Source: Gammaproteobacteria bacterium
GTDB lineage: Bacteria; Pseudomonadota; Gammaproteobacteria; Xanthomonadales; SZUA-36
Direction: 5' to 3'
Assembly: GCA_024277815.1 (NCBI GenBank)
Contig: JAJRUM010000040.1
Span: forward strand, 1-64,000
DNA length: 64,000 nt
This document shows positions 10,195 through 18,952 of this stretch, piece after piece; the stretch's first letter is position 1, and every line of letters begins with the position of its first letter. Position numbers and translations under genes: made by a program. A model generated the notes under the pieces. The model made no database searches. It was not told the DNA's origin and saw only the letters and a list, made by a program, of their open reading frames with translations.

Positions 10195-10631
10195 AGATGG
10201 CGAGAGTGATTCTGCTAAGCCTGGTATTGGCCGCTGTGACCGGATTATTGAGCAGTTGCAGTTCCTCTGGTGGAAGCATGACAGTTTATGGCTCGGTTTA
10301 CGCCGGTTTCGGGTACTACAATCCATGGTACTGGCGGCATTACTATTATCGGCCAGGGTACTGGCATCCTCCTGGCTATCGTCCACCCATCTATCGTCCA
10401 CCTAATCCGGTGAATCCGATCGCTCCGCCACCACCCAATTTGCCGGCCACCCGGCCTGCGACACGGCCAGCTAACCAGCCAGCCAATCAACCGGCTGGCA
10501 GACCCGCGACACGCCCGACAACTCGCCCGGCAACTCGCCCGACGACTCGTCCGGTTCCTGCAGGTCCGCCCCGGGGAATGAACCGGCCTGCACCCAGGCC
10601 CATGCCACGATCGGCTCCAAGGCGATTTTAG
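10191..10631 (+). CDS. Small proline/arginine/threonine-rich lipoprotein
   Basis: 146 residues. The signal peptide ends in a lipobox-like LLSSC at about residue 24, predicting a lipoprotein. A Tyr/Trp/Pro-rich stretch follows (YYNPWYWRHYYYRPGYWHPP), then degenerate repeats of the ATRPA / TTRPA type to a basic C-terminus (RSAPRRF). Translationally coupled to the VOC gene. Such Pro-Arg-rich envelope proteins may interact with cell wall or outer membrane, but no function can be assigned. The repeat DNA (gacaactcgcccg-like units) could be prone to length change. Confidence 0.7.
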   Translation: MKMARVILLSLVLAAVTGLLSSCSSSGGSMTVYGSVYAGFGYYNPWYWRHYYYRPGYWHPPGYRPPIYRPPNPVNPIAPPPPNLPATRPATRPANQPANQPAGRPATRPTTRPATRPTTRPVPAGPPRGMNRPAPRPMPRSAPRRF

Positions 10632-10821
10632 AACATCAAAAAAGTGATGGAACGGAGTGGTGCAGTTGCTTGAGACCTGGTGGCAAAGTCTCTGCCACCC
10701 ATCAGAGTTGGCTTGCCAAACAGCGCCGCCATATGGTAACCGGATCAGCCCACAAAGTACTGCAGGTAGGGCTTCTCCATTTTTAAAGGTTTACTGAAAC
10801 TCAACCGAAAATGGTCTTGTA

Positions 10822-12066
10822 CTATAGCTGAATATCCTCTTCGAAAAAGGACCTCGCCTTAGCAGCTTCGCCCACGCGCCGGATTGCCAGAACAAAGGCC
10901 GCGGTTCTCATGTCAATGGAATATTGCCTGGCGACCTTGTTTACCGCAGCGTAGGCTCTACGCATTACACTGGTAAGTTCCTGCTGCACACGGTCGTATT
11001 GCCAGCTGAATTGCTGAATATTCTGCACCCACTCGAAATAGCTGACCGTTACGCCACCAGCGTTTGCAAGGATATCGGGGACTACCAGTACGCCACGCTC
11101 AACCAGTATTTCATGTGCTTCCGGCGAAGTTGGTGCGTTGGCGCCTTCAACGATAATGTCAGCCTTTACTTCATTAACATTGCCCATATTAATCGCACCT
11201 TCCAGTGCTGCCGGAATTAAAACATCAACATCCCATGTGATTACGACCGGGCTATGGAAGGGGCTGCCACCTGCAAATCCTTTAACAGTCCGGTGTTCCT
11301 TCACCCATTCATTAAGAGCGGCAATATCCAGGCCGTCATCATTACTGACACCACCCATATGATCGCCGATTGCGACGACCTTTGCTCCCTGATCTGCAAT
11401 CAGACGTGCTGCATTTGAACCGACGTTGCCAAAGCCCTGCACGGCCACCCGAATGTCCTTCCATGATTTCCCAAGCCCCTTCAGGGCCTCATCCAAAACC
11501 ACCATAACGCCACGGCCGGTTGCTTCATCCCGCCCTTCCGAGCCGAACAGGTGCAGAGGCTTTCCGGTCACCACGCCTGGAGAGAAGCCGGCATATTTGG
11601 AATATTCATCCATAATCCAGCCCATTACCTTGGCATTGGTATTAACATCCGGGGCCGGTATATCGGTTGTTGGCCCGATAATTTCCTTGGTCTGTTCCAC
11701 GAACTTGCGTGTTACGACATTAAGTTCACGCTCACTCATTTTCGAGGGGTCACAATTGATACCACCTTTTGCTCCGCCAAACGGGACATCGACAACGGCA
11801 GTTTTCCAGGTCATCAGGTTCGCCAGTGCTGTGGCATGATCCTCATCCATGTCAGGATGAAAACGCAGGCCACCCTTCATGGGTCCACGCGCCTTGTTGT
11901 GTTGTACCCGAAATCCAAGGTAGTGCTGAAGTTTGCCGTTATCGTCATCAAATACCAGGTCCACTTTTACGACCCGTATTGGGGTGATCAGTATCTCCCT
12001 GAGTCTCTCAGGTAATTCCATGACATCTGCCGCTTTCTGGAAATAGTATTTGGCATCTTCAAGCAT
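10822..12066 (-). CDS. gdhA: Glu/Leu/Phe/Val-type glutamate dehydrogenase
   Basis: Reversible oxidative deamination of glutamate to 2-oxoglutarate and ammonia, linking amino-acid nitrogen with the TCA cycle. The 414-residue length is that of hexameric bacterial GDH of the GdhA/RocG class. The substrate-binding block ARGPMKGGLRFHPDMDEDHA precedes the catalytic-lysine block TAVVDVPFGGAKGGI (about residues 89-103). The Rossmann domain starts near VAVQGFGNVGSNAARLI. NAD versus NADP preference is not certain. The gene stands alone; its promoter must lie in 12067-12288, where no other gene was seen. Confidence 0.95.
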   Translation of the reverse strand: MLEDAKYYFQKAADVMELPERLREILITPIRVVKVDLVFDDDNGKLQHYLGFRVQHNKARGPMKGGLRFHPDMDEDHATALANLMTWKTAVVDVPFGGAKGGINCDPSKMSERELNVVTRKFVEQTKEIIGPTTDIPAPDVNTNAKVMGWIMDEYSKYAGFSPGVVTGKPLHLFGSEGRDEATGRGVMVVLDEALKGLGKSWKDIRVAVQGFGNVGSNAARLIADQGAKVVAIGDHMGGVSNDDGLDIAALNEWVKEHRTVKGFAGGSPFHSPVVITWDVDVLIPAALEGAINMGNVNEVKADIIVEGANAPTSPEAHEILVERGVLVVPDILANAGGVTVSYFEWVQNIQQFSWQYDRVQQELTSVMRRAYAAVNKVARQYSIDMRTAAFVLAIRRVGEAAKARSFFEEDIQL

Positions 12067-12288
12067 GAATTACTCCTGATTATCTGTTTTGCTGACTGAT
12101 GAAAGTACTGTCATTCCGCGTTCTGACGGGAACTGATATCCGAACGGTTCAATGTATATGTTCAGGATAATTGTCGTCCAATGATTTATTTGCATGGATC
12201 TAATACGCTTGACGTATGATAGAAACACGACTGATACGTAATGCGGTGTTACATATATAGATTTATGGCAATACACCTTTAATGCACC

Positions 12289-12729
12289 CTATACTCCGCC
12301 AATATCCTCGTTCCAAAGTCGGGGATGATCCGCGATAAACGACGTCATCATCGCCACACAGGCAGGGTCCTGAAGCACTTCAACAGCCACCCCCCGTGAA
12401 CGAAGCAAATCTTCCTCACCCAGGAAGGTGGTATTTTCGCCGATCACAATTTGTTTGATGCCGTAGAGCAAAATCGCACCACTGCACATCGAGCAGGGTG
12501 ACAAAGTCGTATACAGCGTGCATTGCCCGTAGACACGGGCAGCCTGACGCCCCGCATTTTCCAGGGCATCCATCTCAGCATGTAAAATGGCGCTGCCAGA
12601 CTGAACACGGCGATTGTGCCCCCGGCCAATGATCTCCCCACCGCGAACAATCACCGAACCAATCGGTATGCCACCTTCTTGCAAGCCAGTCTGAGCCTGA
12701 TCAAATGCTGCTCTCAAAAATCGATCCAT
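12289..12729 (-). CDS. Yeast-type cytosine deaminase (Fcy1-like)
   Basis: Zinc hydrolase of the CMP/dCMP-deaminase fold converting cytosine to uracil. Zinc and catalytic residues are visible: H50-A-E52 in ILHAEMDALENAG and C79/C82 in TTLSPCSMCSGAI. The whole 146-residue chain follows the fungal Fcy1 pattern, including RGHN (residues 37-39), YGI...GEN...F and the C-terminal tail W-N-E-D-I-G, which in the yeast enzyme closes over the pyrimidine. It is not CodA-like. Divergent from the dihydropyrimidinase gene, so it probably feeds uracil into the PreTA pathway here. A related guanine or tRNA deaminase is less likely because of the C-terminal match. Confidence 0.87.
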   Translation of the reverse strand: MDRFLRAAFDQAQTGLQEGGIPIGSVIVRGGEIIGRGHNRRVQSGSAILHAEMDALENAGRQAARVYGQCTLYTTLSPCSMCSGAILLYGIKQIVIGENTTFLGEEDLLRSRGVAVEVLQDPACVAMMTSFIADHPRLWNEDIGGV

Positions 12730-12834
12730 AGACTGTTCCTCGTGCTTATCATGATGCCATTGAGCATGTAGATATTACCCCGAATTAGCAATAAGATGAT
12801 CTACCCGAACTTCAACGCATTGCGAGGCAAGCAC

Positions 12835-14223
12835 ATGAGCTCATTGTTGATCAGGAATGGTACGGTTGTCACCGCCACGGATAAATACCAGGCTGATGTA
12901 TACATCGAAGGTGAAACCATCGCCATGATCGGTACCCGGCTTGAAACCGGTGCTGACCGAGAAATTGACGCCAACGGATGCTACCTGTTTCCTGGCGGTA
13001 TCGATGCTCACACCCATATGGAACTGCCATTCATGGGCACCCACGCCAGCGACACGTTTGAGACCGGCACGCTGGCCGGCCTGCACGGCGGCACCACCAC
13101 CATCATTGATTTCGCTATCCAGACCCAGGGAGAATCTCTTCAGTCTGCAATTGACGAATGGCACAACAAGGCCGATGGGCACGCGGTTGGTGACTATGCC
13201 TTCCATTGTGCCGTCACCGATTTCAATGATGATACACGCAAGGAGCTACCCCAAATCATCAATGAGCAGGGGATTAGTTCTTTTAAAGTCTTCATGGCCT
13301 ACAAAGGCGCCCTGATGGTGGATGACCGCCAGATGTACGAACTGATGCAGGAACTGGTCCAGCTCGGGGGCATCGTCACCGCCCATACAGAAAACGGCGA
13401 CATGATCGACAGCAATATCCAGAGGAATCTTGAGGCCGGTAACACAGCACCCGAATATCATGTGCTTTCCCGACCGGCAATTTGCGAGGCAGAGGCCGCG
13501 GGGCGGGCTATTGATATTGCCTACCAAACCGGCTGCGCGTTCTATATTGTTCACGCCACCTGCGAAGAGACACTTGCAAAGGTCAAGACCGCGATGGCAC
13601 GCAATCAGAAAGTCCATGTTGAAACCTGTATCCAGTACCTGCTGCTGGATGACTCCTACTACTTCCGTGAAGGTTTTGAGGGTGCCAAGGTCGTTATGAG
13701 CCCGCCCTTGCGCAAAAAAAAGGACCAGGAAGCCCTGTGGGCCGGCATAAACCAGAACATCATCCAGCATGTAGCCACTGACCACTGCCCGTTCTGCATG
13801 AATCAGAAAGCCATGGGCAAGGACAACTTTTCAAAAATCCCCAATGGCGCACCCGGCATCGAAAACCGCTTCGAATTACTGTACAGCGAGGGTGTGGCCA
13901 AGTGCCGCATCGGGCTGAATAAATTCGTCGAAATGTCTTCTACTGGCGCAGCAAAAATTTTCGGCCTGTTCCCGCGCAAAGGAACAATCGCAGTCGGCTC
14001 TGATGCTGACATCATCATTTTTGATCCCGAGGTCCAACACACTATCTCGGCCGAAACCCACCACATGAATGTGGATTACAACGCCTATGAGGGCTGGCTG
14101 GTGCAGGGCAAGACCCGCACCACGATCCTGCGGGGCACCGTAGCAATTGATAACGGCGAAGCATTAGTGGGTGAAGGCTTTGGCAAATACCTGCAGCGCC
14201 CGCCGTTTGATGGGCGCTGTTAG
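12835..14223 (+). CDS. hydA: Dihydropyrimidinase (D-hydantoinase family)
   Basis: Ring opening of 5,6-dihydrouracil/dihydrothymine to N-carbamoyl-beta-amino acids, step 2 of reductive pyrimidine catabolism. Amidohydrolase metal motif GGIDAHTHMELPF, carbamylated-lysine region SSFKVFMAYKGALM, and further metal histidines in TAHTENGD and YIVHATCEETL. The active-site region VATDHCPF is also present. The start at 12835 (MSSLLIRNGT) is chosen over an upstream ATG at 12796 because GCGAGG sits 7 bases before it and family proteins begin there. Length of about 462 residues is normal. Same strand orientation as the NCS1 permease, opposite to preTA. Confidence 0.94.
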   Translation: MSSLLIRNGTVVTATDKYQADVYIEGETIAMIGTRLETGADREIDANGCYLFPGGIDAHTHMELPFMGTHASDTFETGTLAGLHGGTTTIIDFAIQTQGESLQSAIDEWHNKADGHAVGDYAFHCAVTDFNDDTRKELPQIINEQGISSFKVFMAYKGALMVDDRQMYELMQELVQLGGIVTAHTENGDMIDSNIQRNLEAGNTAPEYHVLSRPAICEAEAAGRAIDIAYQTGCAFYIVHATCEETLAKVKTAMARNQKVHVETCIQYLLLDDSYYFREGFEGAKVVMSPPLRKKKDQEALWAGINQNIIQHVATDHCPFCMNQKAMGKDNFSKIPNGAPGIENRFELLYSEGVAKCRIGLNKFVEMSSTGAAKIFGLFPRKGTIAVGSDADIIIFDPEVQHTISAETHHMNVDYNAYEGWLVQGKTRTTILRGTVAIDNGEALVGEGFGKYLQRPPFDGRC

Positions 14224-14332
14224 GGGGCAAAAAGAGTGTTGGCCGATTGCTGCTCCCAGGGCGACAGCGACCGTGCTGCGTCCTGTAGGATATTTCACTC
14301 GATATGGCTGTCCTGGTTTGCTTGATAGTCAG

Positions 14333-15607
14333 TCAGTATGGAGTCCCGTCGGGTAGTGGATAGCTCGTGGCCCGCAACGGGACACCAAGGCCGCTGCGGT
14401 ATTGGACATGGCTATTGAGCCGACTGAAGTCATATCCTTCTTGCTGGACGCAAGCTCCTATGGGGGCGAAGTCGATAAACCCGTAAGACAGGTCCATCCC
14501 CGAGCCCGGCGCTTGACCCACCACCACGCCACATAACCCGCTGTTCGTGATCGCGAGCCGGCGCAGATTGATCGCGCCGGCGCGGTGCGCGACGGCACCG
14601 AATCCTCCGCATACAACGCCGTCAACGCCGCCGCCCCGAATCGGCTCCGTCTCGTCGATCAGCACGTGCCGGAGCTGCGCAGACCCATAATCATGCGCAT
14701 AGAGCCCGGCGAGTTGGCTGCGCCGGATTTCCCACCAGGAGCCAGTAAGTTCGGCCCCCGAATCTACTTCGACCGCTCCAATGTATTGATAGCCGAGAGC
14801 GTCGCAGGAGCCAGCCGCGGTGATGTTTGCTATGCGCGTGGCATGGATCGTCGTGTCCTCCACGGTGATGAAGTCCGCGCGGACGCGCGTGCCCTCATCA
14901 CTTACATACAAGCCGCGGACGTTCCCCGATAAACGCATGGCGGCGAGCACGGCATCGACACCACCGGTGAGGTGCACTGCCGACCCGCTCGAGGGATCGT
15001 CAGGGAACGTCTGCGTACCGGAGATATCGACTCCAAAAACGCGCAGCGTCCCACCGTGCTGGCGGATGGCGTGACCACCCGCCGTGAGGAATTCCACCCC
15101 CAGAAAAACAAGAGTGGGGGCGTTCTTGGCGAACACTAAAGGCCGAGGTAATTGCTGATCGCCGATCAGGGTGAGGGTGGACAGAACGAGAGCGGTGGAA
15201 ACAACCTCGAACGAGCCCTGAATATTGACGTCGCGGCGTCCGGTCACGATAAGCGGGAGATTGACGACCAGCGGTCCCTCCGAATATTTTCCCGCGGCGA
15301 CTTTCGCGTACAGCGCACAGGCCTGGCTTTCCTCGGCGTTTGCCAGAGCCTCTTGCAACGATGAGAATGGCGCTTTCTTGCTGCCGTTGCCGCCCTTCTG
15401 CGCTGCGGCATTGATGTAGGTCGGCGGCGGCTTGCAGTCTGGAGGCAACAGCTTCAATCCTTTTATTACATCACGGGCAGATGATAGCGGCCCTTTAGCA
15501 TAGGCGTCCGTGCCGAATAAACTGAGAGCAAGCATCACAGTCATCAGCAGCAACATTTCATGCATAAAGATCTTTTTCACAGCTTCGCTTAAGGTTATTT
15601 TATTCAT
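14333..15607 (-). CDS. Exported right-handed beta-helix-like protein, function unknown
   Basis: 424 residues with an N-terminal hydrophobic segment (LLLMTVMLALSLFGTDAYA) serving as signal peptide, preceded by a long polar N-region. GAGGAG sits 5 bases before the ATG. The mature part has a DUF1565-like entry (GGNGSKKAPFSSLQEALANA) and then repeated short beta stretches (LIVTGRRDVNIQG; LRVFGVDISGTQT; LRHVLIDETEPIRGGG), the pattern of pectate-lyase-like parallel beta-helices. No catalytic residues can be assigned. It lies in the accessory stretch that splits the pyrimidine genes and is probably a recent acquisition. Confidence 0.7.
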   Translation of the reverse strand: MNKITLSEAVKKIFMHEMLLLMTVMLALSLFGTDAYAKGPLSSARDVIKGLKLLPPDCKPPPTYINAAAQKGGNGSKKAPFSSLQEALANAEESQACALYAKVAAGKYSEGPLVVNLPLIVTGRRDVNIQGSFEVVSTALVLSTLTLIGDQQLPRPLVFAKNAPTLVFLGVEFLTAGGHAIRQHGGTLRVFGVDISGTQTFPDDPSSGSAVHLTGGVDAVLAAMRLSGNVRGLYVSDEGTRVRADFITVEDTTIHATRIANITAAGSCDALGYQYIGAVEVDSGAELTGSWWEIRRSQLAGLYAHDYGSAQLRHVLIDETEPIRGGGVDGVVCGGFGAVAHRAGAINLRRLAITNSGLCGVVVGQAPGSGMDLSYGFIDFAPIGACVQQEGYDFSRLNSHVQYRSGLGVPLRATSYPLPDGTPY

Positions 15608-15875
15608 ACCAACTCCTCACAGCTTTGAAATGCTGATCAGCAATTTTAGATTGCTTCGGCTCTTCGGCGATAACCGGGCATACAGAAGGAAACGAGAAGA
15701 CTGTTGAAGTGACAGCAATAGACCCGATTACATCTGTACTCAATGCATCCGCGCCGATTGTTATTATTAGCCCTGATTTTATTACCTATATGCGAGTATG
15801 GCAAGCAGGTGACTGGGTGGGTTTGTCATTTCAGTCAAATATCCCCGTTGCTGGCGGGGCCCGGCATTGGGGTAG

Positions 15876-15995
15876 TCGGGGGTGTCCAAACGTCTGCTGG
15901 CAGGCTTCAAAGGTTATCTGCAAGCCGATGGATACGATGCTTACAACGCGGTGGTTACGGCCAATGGTTTGACCACGTCAAAGCGCATCTGACAC
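15876..15995 (+). mobile_element. IS66-family transposase remnant
   Basis: Translated from about 15876, the + strand gives RLLAGFKGYLQADGYDAYNA and then VVTANGLTT before a stop at 15993-15995. The sequence G(F/Y)KGYLQ-DGY-YNA is a hallmark of the DDE core of IS66 (ISxxB/TnpC) transposases. Only about 35 residues remain, with no upstream or downstream transposase sequence and no visible terminal repeats, so this is a scar rather than an active element. It abuts the truncated aldehyde dehydrogenase fragment. Confidence 0.75.
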
Positions 15996-16019
15996 TTTAC
16001 AGGCGTACGACAACCGACT

Positions 16020-16502
16020 TTAACTCTGTGTACTGGAGCAAGGACCCATATCCATTGCACTGTTGGTGGCGGGTCCCACTTTCATATTCCTGGCAATTTT
16101 TGCCACGCCCTCCACAACCTGTTCATAGACAGTGTCCTGCACATACAGTCGTGAACCGGCTACGCAGACCTGGCCAGCAGATGAAAAAATGGCCTGCGCC
16201 GCGCCATTGATCGCCTCACCTATGTCTGCATCATCAAATATGATGACTGGAGATTTGCCACCCAACTCCAGCATAACTTTCTTTAAATTGCCTTTTGCCG
16301 AGTTAATGATCTGTTTACCCACTTCGGTGGATCCGGTAAACGACACTTTATCGACATCAGGGTGCTCCGCCAGCAGACGGCCAATAGTTGAACCGCTACC
16401 AGAGATAATGTTGATAACACCATCGGGCACACCAGCTTCCATCATCAGCTCGCCCAGGCGGGTGACAGTCAGCGGCGTTTGAGAAGCGAACAGTTTCAGT
16501 TT
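16020..16502 (-). pseudogene. Aldehyde dehydrogenase fragment
   Basis: About 160 codons from the middle of an NAD(P)-dependent aldehyde dehydrogenase. It begins at SQTPLTVTRLGELMMEAGVP (normally preceded by KPSE), includes the nucleotide loop VSFTGSTEVGKQI, the catalytic Glu in MLELGGKSPVIIF and the catalytic Cys in GQVCVAGSRLYVQ, and stops abruptly after DMGPCSSTQS. The N-terminal ~170 and C-terminal ~150 residues are missing. The 3' break is next to the IS66 remnant and the 5' break is next to an unrelated membrane fragment on the other strand, so it is a rearrangement relic. Original substrate unknown. Confidence 0.85.
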
Positions 16503-16506
16503 CTTT

Positions 16507-16734
16507 GTGCCCCGGCATATCTGGCCGTTGATTATGGTGATGATCATCACGCCCCTGGTCGAGACCTACCCGCAACTGCCGGTACCAACGCCTGTAGGCT
16601 TCCTCACCAACACGTTCTACCCTGTGATTATCTGGGCTGTGATGTTACTTTCGATCATGACGGGTTTTGGTCGAAAGTTTGAAGGTGAAGGCGGTGCTCC
16701 TATCAACTGGAATCCAACAAAAGAATCTCAGTGA
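16507..16734 (+). pseudogene. Membrane-protein C-terminal fragment
   Basis: 75 codons with two hydrophobic segments (HIWPLIMVMIITPLVETYPQ and FYPVIIWAVMLLSIMTGFG) and a polar end (FEGEGGAPINWNPTKESQ). There is no plausible start or ribosome binding site: the frame is closed 25 bases upstream by a stop. It starts just where the aldehyde dehydrogenase fragment on the other strand begins. It reads like the last two helices of a transporter; the family could not be named with confidence. Probably relic DNA from the same rearrangement. Confidence 0.45.
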
Positions 16735-16854
16735 AGAGTATTTCGGTTGGCGTACAAAGAGCATGTCCCTCCGCGGAACCCCCGTAATTCCGCGTGATGC
16801 TTTTCCAACAGGTCAGTACCACAGTCGATGGAGGGACAAGGGCAAATTGAAAGC

Positions 16855-16880
16855 GCACCCCGGTCCAATTGCCGGGGTGC
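16855..16880. terminator. Hairpin, possible terminator
   Basis: Perfect 9-bp inverted repeat GCACCCCGG / CCGGGGTGC with an 8-base loop, followed on the + strand by a T-rich but interrupted stretch (tcagagtttgttt). It lies between the membrane fragment and the end of the YVTN gene and could end transcripts from either side. The rest of 16735-16939 shows nothing recognisable. Confidence 0.5.
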
Positions 16881-16939
16881 TCAGAGTTTGTTTACATTAT
16901 TTGATCGTCGAGCTGTTTGACAAACTTGCTCAAACTGTA

Positions 16940-18043
16940 TCAAGTGATAAAACGCCGCCTGTAAAGTAGCCCGGCCAACATAATAATGAGCACAAGCGCG
17001 ATCAGGCTTACACTCGAAAGCATAGGAACCGCCGAAGTGGGCACTACATTGATAGCCACGATCGCCCTGGGGGTTCTCCCCGTCGGAGAAACAGCTATCG
17101 GCAGACCTGGTCCGGTTATCTCGGTTTCAGTTGTTACATCAAATACGTGGACCGTATCGCGGTCTTCATCGGTCACATAACCCTTGTTGGTGCCAGGCAT
17201 GATCGCAACGCCGTAGGTTGAAAACGCCCCACTGAAGCTGATGGTATTCACGGCATCAGTCGCGGTGTCAATTACAGCAATACTGCTACTTTGCAACGCT
17301 GCATAAACCTTGTCACCAGAATCCGAGACATCCATATTGCGTGGTGTACCAGAAACAGCAATAGAAGTCGTTGCATTGGTTGCAATGTTGATTTTAGAAA
17401 TATCACCGCTGGCGTTTCGGGAGACATAAAGGTAGGCACCTGATGGTGTCACCACTGCATAGCGGGGCTGTCCACCCACCGAAACGGAACCTATCACAGA
17501 ATTGGTATCGGTATTGATGATACACACTGTTCCATTTCCCCGGTTAACGACATAAGCGCGGGGAAGTACAGGGTTGGTCGCAATTGCCTCAGGAGAAGAA
17601 AAACAGGCATCGGTAATTACACCGCTGACGGTATTGCTCGCGGTATCAATAATAGTGACAGAACCGGTTGAGCTACCACCACCCCTTTTGTTGGCAGCCA
17701 GTGCTTTCTTGCCATCGTATGTCACAGCAACCGCATAGGGTTCATCAAAACTGGCATCCGTGACCGTTGCTACAACCGTGTTACCTACAGCAGAGATCAC
17801 GCTGACTGAATCAGAAAAACGATTTGGTACATATATATTGCTTCTGCCTGGCTTATTGGCGATATTCCGCGGTTCACTACCAACGTTTATGTTGGTAATA
17901 ACGGTGTCAGTTTCCGGATCAATGACCGTAACATTAGCCGAGTCCACATTCGAAACGTACACCGCCGCCTGCGCGACAGAAATTACTGATAAGAGGATAA
18001 TTAACGAAACACCACTGAAGTATCTTCTCTTAGGTTTTCTCAT
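16940..18043 (-). CDS. YVTN-family beta-propeller protein with C-terminal membrane anchor
   Basis: 367 residues from the chosen ATG (MRKPKRRYFSG), which is preceded by GGAAGGGCAGAGC; a longer reading from 18202 lacks a signal peptide at its start and is less likely. Signal peptide to about residue 27 (VAQA|AVYVSN). The body consists of ~42-residue YVTN repeats, each with a YV-N element and V-NTIPVG-like turn (for example DTVITNINVGSEPRNIA; NSVIGSVSVGGQPRYAV). The C-terminus is a short motif, hydrophobic helix and RRR cluster (AVPMLSSVSLIALV...LLYRRRFIT), resembling an IPTL/PEP-CTERM-type sorting tail. Surface or envelope binding protein of unknown partner. Confidence 0.8.
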   Translation of the reverse strand: MRKPKRRYFSGVSLIILLSVISVAQAAVYVSNVDSANVTVIDPETDTVITNINVGSEPRNIANKPGRSNIYVPNRFSDSVSVISAVGNTVVATVTDASFDEPYAVAVTYDGKKALAANKRGGGSSTGSVTIIDTASNTVSGVITDACFSSPEAIATNPVLPRAYVVNRGNGTVCIINTDTNSVIGSVSVGGQPRYAVVTPSGAYLYVSRNASGDISKINIATNATTSIAVSGTPRNMDVSDSGDKVYAALQSSSIAVIDTATDAVNTISFSGAFSTYGVAIMPGTNKGYVTDEDRDTVHVFDVTTETEITGPGLPIAVSPTGRTPRAIVAINVVPTSAVPMLSSVSLIALVLIIMLAGLLYRRRFIT

Positions 18044-18310
18044 TGCTCTGCCCTTCCATATTCCAGTTTGTTGCTGTTGAAATCGCTCTACCCCTCCGCG
18101 CGCGACACCACGGATAACTATAATACTAAAGAGTTGTATACCAAAATGAAAATTGTATAAATACGATCCCGCTTTACACCACTGCAGGCTTACACTTTCC
18201 AAATGCTCTTGCGAATGATCTCTATTGCCAACCCACCACCAACCCGTAAGAAAACAAGACCATAGCTACCAAAAGTGTGAAATAAAGAAAAACATTGGAC
18301 TCCTGCGGCA

Positions 18311-18946
18311 TTATCTAACCTGCGAAGTCAAACCCACGCTGCCAAGAACCAGATCTACAACCTGCCGGGTTCTCTGCCGGTAACGGCTCTCACTCAGTTC
18401 GTTACCACTATTCAGGATGATAATCTGGCGCTCAAAATCCGCATAGTGCTGGGTAGTGGCCCAGATCATGTACAGCAGGGCCTGGGGATCAACTGCCTTT
18501 ATCTTCCCTGCACGAATCCAGCACCGGATAATGCCCGTACGCTCTTTCACCCATGCTTTCAACGTGGTGCCGAGGAATTCTTCCAGCACCGGTGCACCAC
18601 TCATGATCTCACGCGCCCAGACCCGGGAACCATAGGGGCGCTTGCGCGAAAACGCCATCTTGGCGGTAACATAAGTGCGCAGTGCCTCGGCCGGATCATC
18701 ATGCGCCTCAAAGGTAGATGCCGCTGACATCCAGTCACTCAGAATATACCTCAATACTTCACGGTAAAGATCCAGCTTGGTCTTGAAGTAGTAATGCACA
18801 TTGGCTTTGGGCAGGCCTGCTTCGCGGGCGATCGCACCGGTTGTGGCACCCTTGAAACCATTCATGGCAAATATTTTCTCTGCCGCCTCAAGAATCAACG
18901 CCTGGTTGGCCTCACGAATTTCTATCTTGCGCGGCAATGAGCCCAT
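18311..18946 (-). CDS. TetR-family regulator, RutR-like
   Basis: 211-residue repressor: N-terminal helix-turn-helix around residues 14-60 (AAEKIFAMNGFKGATTGAIA ... KANVHYYFKTKLDLYREVL) and a C-terminal ligand domain containing SRVWAREIMSGAP and YMIWATTQHYADFE, which match the RutR/YcdC C-terminal family. RutR responds to uracil/thymine in E. coli. It lies 6 bases upstream of preA in the same direction, so it is probably first in the preA-preT-amidohydrolase operon and regulates it and the divergent permease. No operator was pinned down. Confidence 0.85.
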   Translation of the reverse strand: MGSLPRKIEIREANQALILEAAEKIFAMNGFKGATTGAIAREAGLPKANVHYYFKTKLDLYREVLRYILSDWMSAASTFEAHDDPAEALRTYVTAKMAFSRKRPYGSRVWAREIMSGAPVLEEFLGTTLKAWVKERTGIIRCWIRAGKIKAVDPQALLYMIWATTQHYADFERQIIILNSGNELSESRYRQRTRQVVDLVLGSVGLTSQVR

Positions 18947-18952
18947 GCGCAG

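Noticed and set aside
10679-10699. Hairpin GGTGGCA / TGCCACC after the Pro-rich lipoprotein gene
   Set aside because: Only 7 bp and not followed by a T-run on either strand; not enough for a terminator call.
15743-16210. 155-codon + strand frame across the IS66 scar and aldehyde dehydrogenase fragment
   Set aside because: It crosses two unrelated relics in different frames and shows no homology signal of its own.
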